Of a DNA stretch of 64,000 nt, positions 62,174 through 64,000 are shown piece by piece. Source of the DNA: Thinopyrum elongatum (Eukaryota; Streptophyta; Magnoliopsida; Poales; Poaceae); contig CM022303.1 of the NCBI GenBank assembly GCA_011799875.1, forward strand, positions 64,506,512 through 64,570,511, written 5' to 3'. Positions within the stretch are counted from its first letter, which is position 1, and every line of letters begins with the position of its first letter. The notes under the pieces were generated by a model. It was not told where the DNA came from, made no database searches, and was given only the letters and a program-made list of their open reading frames with translations. The translations under genes and the position numbers were made by a program.

Positions 62174-64000
62174 TGTAGGAGATATGCCCTAGAGGCAGTA
62201 ATATCGGTTATTTTGTATCTCCTGGTTTGTAATGAAAGTTTATGTTCCATGCTATAACTGCAATGATTCTCGAGTCTACAATAAAACAAGGCTTGGAGGG
62301 AAACTCATGTGCACGTGTGGGATAATAAACGGAAAAATGTATTCCTGGTCAAGCCTCTATGACTGGCTCGAGTATTGCATGATGATCCTGTTTTCCTGAT
62401 CATGGGCATGTCTATGTCGGCAATTTTGAGGGCACAAATTGTTGGTAGAACACTTGTGTTGAATCGACCCAAATTGATGTTATGCTATGAGATGCATTCG
62501 TCACAAGTTAATGGTTTATAACACAGAGAAGTTAATGTTTGCATAATTCCTTAGACCATGAGAGTATCGAGTTCCTTCATACTTGCTTCGTGAACTTTGG
62601 GGTTTGTTAAACGTCATCCGTAACTGGGTGGCTATTACGGCGGCTTACGGGTTCACGGAAAAGTATGGCAAGTAACGAGATAGCTCAAGATTGGGATTTG
62701 CTCCTCCGACGATGGAGAGATATACTCGGGCCCTCTCGGTGTTACGGTATCCATCATCGTCTAGCCAGACACCTTGTGATTTGATCACTGGGATGCCGGA
62801 ACACGGAAACGAGAAAAGAGAACAAAACCGGTAACGAGGTAACTTGCATGATGGACAAATTGTTGATCCACAGGAATGCAATAAATCTAACCTCGGGTGT
62901 TTGTGACATATCGCGAAGCAACAGGAATAGCACACGGCAACTGGAGGTTCACTCGAATATTCATTCGTGTGGGTATAGGGGTCAATATGGGTGTCCACGG
63001 CCCCGATGTTGATCATTGATCGGAAGGGGTTCCAGGTCATTTCTATACTTCACCGAACCTATAGGGTCACACGCTTAAGGGTCATCTATCTGCTGAATAC
63101 TAGACAGGGAGTCTGAGAGAAAATCACCGAAAAAGTTTCGGACACCGAAAAAGTTTCGGACAGCGGAAAGGTTCCTCAAAGAGGTCACCGGATGAGTTCC
63201 GGTGAAACTGAAAAGTTGTTTCAGAGGATACCATAAAGTCAAATTGTTTTCGGCACATGCCTGATAATTCTTGGAGGGTGCCAGAATCATTCTGGAAACT
63301 TCTGGGAATTTTCTGGAAGAAAAACCGGAAATGTTTCGGAGCTGCCAGAACCGCTTCAGATGCTTTTCGCAGATGAAAATCACTAATCTGGAATTGTTCC
63401 AGAACACGTTGAAAATTATTTTAGTGGGTACTGGAATTGTTCTAAGCCCACATAAATATTTTCAGTTCGAACGGACGCTGAAAAATGTCGTCGTGAATAG
63501 TGAAAGTGCTTTTTGGATAATTTTTTGGAAGCCACCTTTTAGGGCTTTTGCTAAAGGCTTCTAGAAGGGCTTGGGGGGCCATGAGAGCCCCTCATGGGGG
63601 GGCCCCCTAGGGGTGGCCGGCCAAGGAAGGGGGAGCTCCTTGGAGCTCCACATGGCATCCCAAGTTTACCCTTATGCCCATGAGGTGTGACCTAATGCAT
63701 GGGTTTTTGGTAATTAGTGGAGGAGCCCTACCCCTTGGCTTTCCTATAAATAGAGGAGATGGGGGCTGCCATCTCTTCATCCTTGCTCTCATACACATGC
63801 CATGCATTATCTGGCTTCTTCTCTCCCTCCCACGAAAAGAGTTTCGTAGAGCCGAAAGGCTGTCTGGGTTCCGGCAGGAACTAGTTCTGGACGGCGAAGC
63901 CCTGCCGGATTGCTGACACCGTATGTGTGCAACCCCGTAGAGAGGTCGTAGTTTCGGTCTTTTGCCCGAGGGGCTGTTCGAGTGTCCTCCCGAAGGGCTG
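62174..64000 (+). mobile_element. copia-type LTR, running off the window
   Basis: It starts TGTAGGAGATATGCCC, directly abutting the gypsy integrase. The first half is AT-rich. About 63110-63480 has many short symmetrical CCGAAA/TTTCGG and TTCTGGAA motifs, including a repeated ACCGAAAAAGTTTCGGAC at about 63127-63165. A TATA box lies at 63746. The layout fits U3 then R of a long LTR, perhaps of the Maximus/SIRE group. No coding sequence follows within the window, and the LTR end is not reached. Confidence 0.75.
63746..63753 (+). promoter_or_regulatory. TATA box of copia LTR
   Basis: TATAAATA in CCTATAAATAGAGG is followed about 30 bases on by CTGCCATCTCTTCATCC, a plausible transcription start region. 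It would drive the element's RNA towards higher coordinates. Confidence 0.65.

Overview
The window is plant nuclear DNA from a large, repeat-packed grass genome, most likely Triticeae (wheat, Aegilops, barley or rye). The evidence is the density and nesting of transposable elements: LINEs, RTE, copia and gypsy LTR elements, CACTA, hAT and Mutator MITEs. The interior motifs and termini also match the types common in Triticeae. I see no intact host gene, no rRNA or tRNA gene, no CRISPR array and nothing bacterial. The only multi-exon gene that looks coherent belongs to a transposon (CACTA ORF1 at about 18.46-20.70 kb, minus strand).

Layout. 1-2352: 3' part of a copia retrotransposon ending in what looks like a 94-bp LTR. 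2353-12723: a LINE whose ORF2 and 3'UTR were split by a solo LTR (3780-5365), a Mutator-type MITE (6930-7245) and a 4.1-kb LTR-like element (8419-12532); each leaves a recognisable target-site duplication (TSD). 12.7-17.5 kb: degenerate array segments, an unclassified insert and a minus-strand LINE tail. 17560-24264: a CACTA element with palindromic ends, an ORF1 gene and a roughly 330-bp tandem array. 24.3-30.9 kb: array segments, LINE tails, local duplications, a broken PPR gene copy and two hAT elements with perfect 8-bp TSDs. 30925-34666: an unclassified element carrying an RTE LINE. 34.7-38.4 kb: array segments and a LINE tail. 38401-44760: a nearly full-length LINE with its own TSD, split by a second CACTA (39340-41250). 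45.3-56.1 kb: further PPR pseudogene copies and array segments, one holding a 1.7-kb LINE. 56132-62173: minus-strand gypsy element split by a second 3.8-kb member of the LTR-like family seen at 8.4 kb. 62174-64000: LTR of a plus-strand copia element running off the edge.

The main non-transposon signal is that 12.7-56.1 kb is one long, decayed array. A set of sub-segments recurs in a mostly fixed order: a TATA-like block, an exon-like block, a second TATA-like block, the 3' end of a pentatricopeptide-repeat (PPR) gene on the minus strand, and a further conserved block. PPR remnants sit at about 28.9, 45.8, 48.5/50.4, 54.2 and 55.3 kb. The region therefore reads as a tandemly duplicated P-class PPR locus that decayed and was then heavily invaded by transposons.

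The genes do not form a pathway; the relationships are those of nested insertion. Insertion order can be read directly where one element splits another. I found no convincing evidence of a new functional system. The most unusual items are the PPR array, the 49-bp perfect palindrome and tandem array in the CACTA, the paired 4-kb LTR-like elements, and the very short copia LTR. Family assignments come from reading the sequence without database searches.
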